Assembly: GCA_964415085.1 (NCBI GenBank)
Contig: CAYPYI010000068.1
Coordinates: forward strand, 1-7,527
From: CAYPYI01 sp964415085
GTDB lineage: Bacteria; Bacillota; Clostridia; Tissierellales; Tissierellaceae
Length of the DNA stretch: 7,527 nucleotides
Direction: 5' to 3'
The notes under the pieces were generated by a model, which had not been told where the DNA came from, made no database searches, and saw only the letters and a list, made by a program, of their open reading frames with translations. Positions 4,593-7,527 of the stretch are shown here, piece after piece. Made by a program: the position numbers and the translations under genes. Within the stretch, counting starts at the first letter, position 1, and each line of letters opens with the position of its first letter.

Positions 4593-6356
4593 GTGGCTAA
4601 GTGGTTTATAAAAAATAATGACATTGATTTTAAACGTTATATAGATGAATTAAACGTAAATCCTGTTATTGCTAAGATATTGGCAAACAGAGAGATAAAA
4701 GATCTAGAAGATGTAGAGCAATTTTTATATGGTGATTTAAAATCAATGCATTCTCCTGATCTAATGTTGGGAGTAAAAGAAGCAGGACTATTAATAAAGG
4801 AAAATATTGATTATAACAAAACTATAAGAGTTGTAGGAGATTATGATGTTGATGGTATTATTTCAACATACATTTTAACGACTGTAATAAATGATTTAGG
4901 AGGAATTGTTGACTATCATATTCCCAATAGAGTTGATGATGGGTACGGCATTAATAAGGAAATAATAAAGAAAGCATATGACGATAATGTAAGTTTAATA
5001 ATAACATGTGATAATGGAATACAAGCTTTAGAAGAAGTGGAGTATGCTAAGCAGCTAGGTATAGATATAATAATAACAGATCATCATGATTTGGCTTTTA
5101 TTGAAAAGGATGGTAAAAGAGAATATATTTTGCCTAATGCAAATGTTGTTGTAAATCCTAAAAATTTTAAATGTAAATATCCATTTAAAAACTTATGTGG
5201 TGCTAGTGTAGCTTATAAATTATTAGAGTATCTTTCGGTGGAGTTATTTGGAAGAGAAGAAGAATATATTTACTCTTTTTTAGAATATGTAAGTATTGCT
5301 ACTATAGCTGATGTTGTTGAACTTAAAGGTGAAAATAGAATAATAGTAAGATATGGATTAAAATTACTAAATGAAACTGAAAATTTAGGACTTTTAACTT
5401 TAATAAAAGAGTTGGAATTAAAATCACCAATAGGAGTTTATCATGTAGGATTTATAATAGGGCCCACATTAAATGCTACCGGTAGATTAGATACTGCAGA
5501 TAAAGGTGTAGAACTTTTAAAAGCAACAGATAAAAATATTGCCTACGAGTTATCAAAAGAATTAAAATATTTAAATGAAACTAGAAAGAAAATGACAGAA
5601 ATGGGTATAAACGATATAATAGACACAATTGAGGGAACTGATATAAAAAACAATGATATCATTGTAGTATATAATTCTGAAATTCATGAAAGTATAGCAG
5701 GAATTATAGCAGGAAGAATAAAGGATAAATATTATAGACCCACAATAGTCTTAACGGATGCAGATGATGGTGGATGTAAGGGGTCTGCTAGGTCCATAGA
5801 GGAATATAATATATTCGAAGGTCTTACTGAGTGTAAAAGTTTACTTAGTAAATTTGGAGGTCATCCTATGGCTGCAGGTTTATCCTTAGAAAAAGAAAAT
5901 ATTGATAAGTTAAGATCATGTCTTAATGAAAAGTCAAACTTATCACAAGATGATCTTACTAAAAAGTATTATATAGACCTACCACTACCTTTAGATTATG
6001 TAAGCTTTGATTTAATATATGAAATAGGAAAACTGGAACCTTATGGGGTAGGAAATCCTAGACCAAGTTTTGGGGTAAAAAATGTAAAAATAAATAGATT
6101 ATATAAACTTGGAAGAGAGAGGAAAATATTAAAGTTTGATTTAGAAACGGAAGATTCAATATATGAAGGTATATTGTTTAATAACATAGAAGAATTTGAA
6201 GAAAATGTAATAAATAAATATGGAGAAGATATCTTGGAATTAATGTATAAAGGTGAAGATACAAATTTCAAATTTGACATTATCTTTAATCCTAATATTA
6301 ATGAATTTAGAGGAAGAACAAGTATACAAATAATAATAGAACATTATAGAATGTAG
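4593..6356 (+). CDS. recJ: Single-stranded-DNA-specific exonuclease RecJ
   Basis: RecJ degrades single-stranded DNA 5' to 3' in the cytoplasm, serving recombinational repair, RecF-pathway resection and mismatch repair. The 587-residue protein shows the DHH-phosphoesterase motifs in order: DYDVDG (83-88), DNGI (140-143), DHHD (163-166), IADVVE, GRLD (297-300), then the DHHA1 part with GSARS (397-401) and GGHPMAAG (422-429). The C-terminal OB-fold region begins near LEPYGVGNPRP. The metal-binding Asp and His residues of the DHH motifs are present, so it looks active. It is close to E. coli RecJ (577) in length and lacks the long C-terminal extension of B. subtilis RecJ. Translation begins at a GTG, supported by GGAG (4582-4585) 7 bases upstream and by the expected N-terminus. 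rel follows 17 bases after the stop, consistent with one operon. Confidence 0.97.
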   Translation: MAKWFIKNNDIDFKRYIDELNVNPVIAKILANREIKDLEDVEQFLYGDLKSMHSPDLMLGVKEAGLLIKENIDYNKTIRVVGDYDVDGIISTYILTTVINDLGGIVDYHIPNRVDDGYGINKEIIKKAYDDNVSLIITCDNGIQALEEVEYAKQLGIDIIITDHHDLAFIEKDGKREYILPNANVVVNPKNFKCKYPFKNLCGASVAYKLLEYLSVELFGREEEYIYSFLEYVSIATIADVVELKGENRIIVRYGLKLLNETENLGLLTLIKELELKSPIGVYHVGFIIGPTLNATGRLDTADKGVELLKATDKNIAYELSKELKYLNETRKKMTEMGINDIIDTIEGTDIKNNDIIVVYNSEIHESIAGIIAGRIKDKYYRPTIVLTDADDGGCKGSARSIEEYNIFEGLTECKSLLSKFGGHPMAAGLSLEKENIDKLRSCLNEKSNLSQDDLTKKYYIDLPLPLDYVSFDLIYEIGKLEPYGVGNPRPSFGVKNVKINRLYKLGRERKILKFDLETEDSIYEGILFNNIEEFEENVINKYGEDILELMYKGEDTNFKFDIIFNPNINEFRGRTSIQIIIEHYRM

Positions 6357-6373
6357 ATGAAGAAGGTGAGACC

Positions 6374-7527
6374 ATGTTAGATAAATTAATAGAAAAAGTA
6401 GAATCTTATAATCCTAATGTAGATAAAGAGTTATTAACAAAAGCATATAATTTTGGAAAAAAAGCTCATGAAGGTCAGTATAGAAACTCAGGAGAGGAAT
6501 TTTTCATACACCCCTATCATGTAGCTTTAATTTTGGCGGATTTAAACATGGATACTGCAACAATAGTTGCCGGTCTTCTTCATGATGTAGTTGAAGATAC
6601 AGAGTATACAAGAGAAGATATAGTAGACTTATTTGGTGAAGAAATAGCTCATCTTGTTGATGGGGTTACAAAACTTAAGAAAATAAAATTTAGGACAAAA
6701 CAAGAATCACAGGCTGAAAATTTAAGAAAAATGATTTTAGCTATGTCAAAGGATATTAGAGTAATTATTGTAAAATTAGCAGATAGACTTCATAATATGC
6801 GAACATTAGAATATATGAATCCAGCTAAAAAGAAAGAAAAGGCACTTGAAACTTTAGAAATCTATGCACCATTAGCTCACAGGCTAGGTATTTCTAAGAT
6901 TAAATGGGAACTAGAAGATTTATCTTTAAGATACTTAGAACCGGAAACTTACTATGACTTAGTAGATAAGGTAGCTGTTAATAGAAAACAAAGAGAACGA
7001 GAAATCGATGTTATAATTAGTGATTTACATGAAGAATTAAATGAACTAGGGATTCATAATGAAGTAAATGGTAGGCCAAAAAGTTTTTATAGTATTTATA
7101 AAAAGATGGTAAATCAAAATAAGACTTTTGAAGAAATCTTTGATTTGACAGCTATTAGAGTTTTAGTAGATAGTATAAAAGATTGTTATGCTGTATTGGG
7201 TGCAGTTCATACACTATGGAAGCCATTACCAGGTAGATTTAAAGATTATATCGCTATGCCAAAACCTAATATGTATCAATCTCTTCATACAACAGTAATT
7301 GGATCCGAAGGAGAAATTTTTGAAGTACAAATTAGAACATATGATATGCATAGAACAGCAGAATATGGTATAGCTGCTCACTGGAAATACAAAGAAGGTG
7401 GGGGAAAAACAGAAAATGACTTTGATAGTAATCTTACCTGGCTTAGAGAACTATTAGAATGGCAAAATGATTTAAAAGATCCTAAAGATTTTATGGAAAC
7501 TTTAAAGATTGATTTCTTTACAGATGA
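6374..7527 (+). CDS. relA: Bifunctional (p)ppGpp synthetase/hydrolase Rel, N-terminal part (3' end outside window)
   Basis: Rel makes the stringent-response alarmones ppGpp and pppGpp by pyrophosphate transfer from ATP to GDP or GTP, and hydrolyses them again. The 384 visible codons cover both catalytic domains. In the HD hydrolase, His46, His70-Asp71, Glu74-Asp75 and Asp137 match the metal and catalytic residues of Streptococcus Rel (His53, His77, Asp78, Asp144). In the synthetase, Asp257 matches Asp264 there, RFKD (288-291) is the RxKD form of bifunctional enzymes rather than the ExDD of RelA-only proteins, and EVQIRT (from Glu317) carries the catalytic Glu. Both activities are therefore expected. 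The TGS, zinc-finger and ACT regulatory domains (family total about 730 residues) lie beyond the window. The ATG at 6374 is preceded by AAGGTGAG (6363-6370). The frame stays open to the last base. Confidence 0.97.
   Translation, partial: MLDKLIEKVESYNPNVDKELLTKAYNFGKKAHEGQYRNSGEEFFIHPYHVALILADLNMDTATIVAGLLHDVVEDTEYTREDIVDLFGEEIAHLVDGVTKLKKIKFRTKQESQAENLRKMILAMSKDIRVIIVKLADRLHNMRTLEYMNPAKKKEKALETLEIYAPLAHRLGISKIKWELEDLSLRYLEPETYYDLVDKVAVNRKQREREIDVIISDLHEELNELGIHNEVNGRPKSFYSIYKKMVNQNKTFEEIFDLTAIRVLVDSIKDCYAVLGAVHTLWKPLPGRFKDYIAMPKPNMYQSLHTTVIGSEGEIFEVQIRTYDMHRTAEYGIAAHWKYKEGGGKTENDFDSNLTWLRELLEWQNDLKDPKDFMETLKIDFFTD

Overview
The window is AT-rich (roughly 30% G+C by eye). Its codon use is dominated by A/T-ending codons (AGA for Arg, ATA for Ile), and it has strong AGGAGG-type ribosome binding sites. 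Together with the gene order tgt / yajC-secD-secF / recJ-rel, this points to a low-GC Gram-positive anaerobe of the class Clostridia, possibly near the Peptostreptococcaceae. The family assignment is an inference from gene order and protein style. All genes are on the + strand.

Layout. (1) 1-353 is the 3' end of tgt (queuosine tRNA modification). (2) 355-574 is a thiC control region: a consensus-like promoter directly after the tgt stop, a TPP riboswitch aptamer, and an intrinsic terminator whose 5' arm can instead pair with the aptamer's conserved GGGAAGC. (3) 575-1876 is thiC, encoding the radical-SAM enzyme that makes the thiamine pyrimidine. It sits alone between tgt and yajC. (4) 1877-1986 is a 110-base spacer that can fold so that the yajC ribosome binding site is paired with an upstream CCTCCTTTA; it also contains competing alternative helices. 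(5) 1987-4488 is yajC-secD-secF, accessory membrane subunits of the Sec translocase. A terminator-like hairpin lies between yajC and secD, and a strong terminator follows secF. (6) 4489-4592 is a spacer with a probable recJ promoter. (7) 4593-7527 is recJ (single-strand-specific exonuclease, GTG start) followed 17 bases later by the first 384 codons of rel, the bifunctional (p)ppGpp synthetase/hydrolase, which runs off the end.

The proteins are conventional housekeeping ones and I saw no new enzyme system, mobile element, CRISPR array or RNA gene. The interesting part is the RNA-level control. Each of the spacers tgt-thiC, thiC-yajC and yajC-secD contains a structure with visible mutually exclusive pairings. 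The first is a recognised TPP riboswitch. The other two (an SD-masking leader of yajC and an attenuator-like element before secD, with its competing strand inside the yajC coding sequence) are candidates that I do not recognise as any known class.
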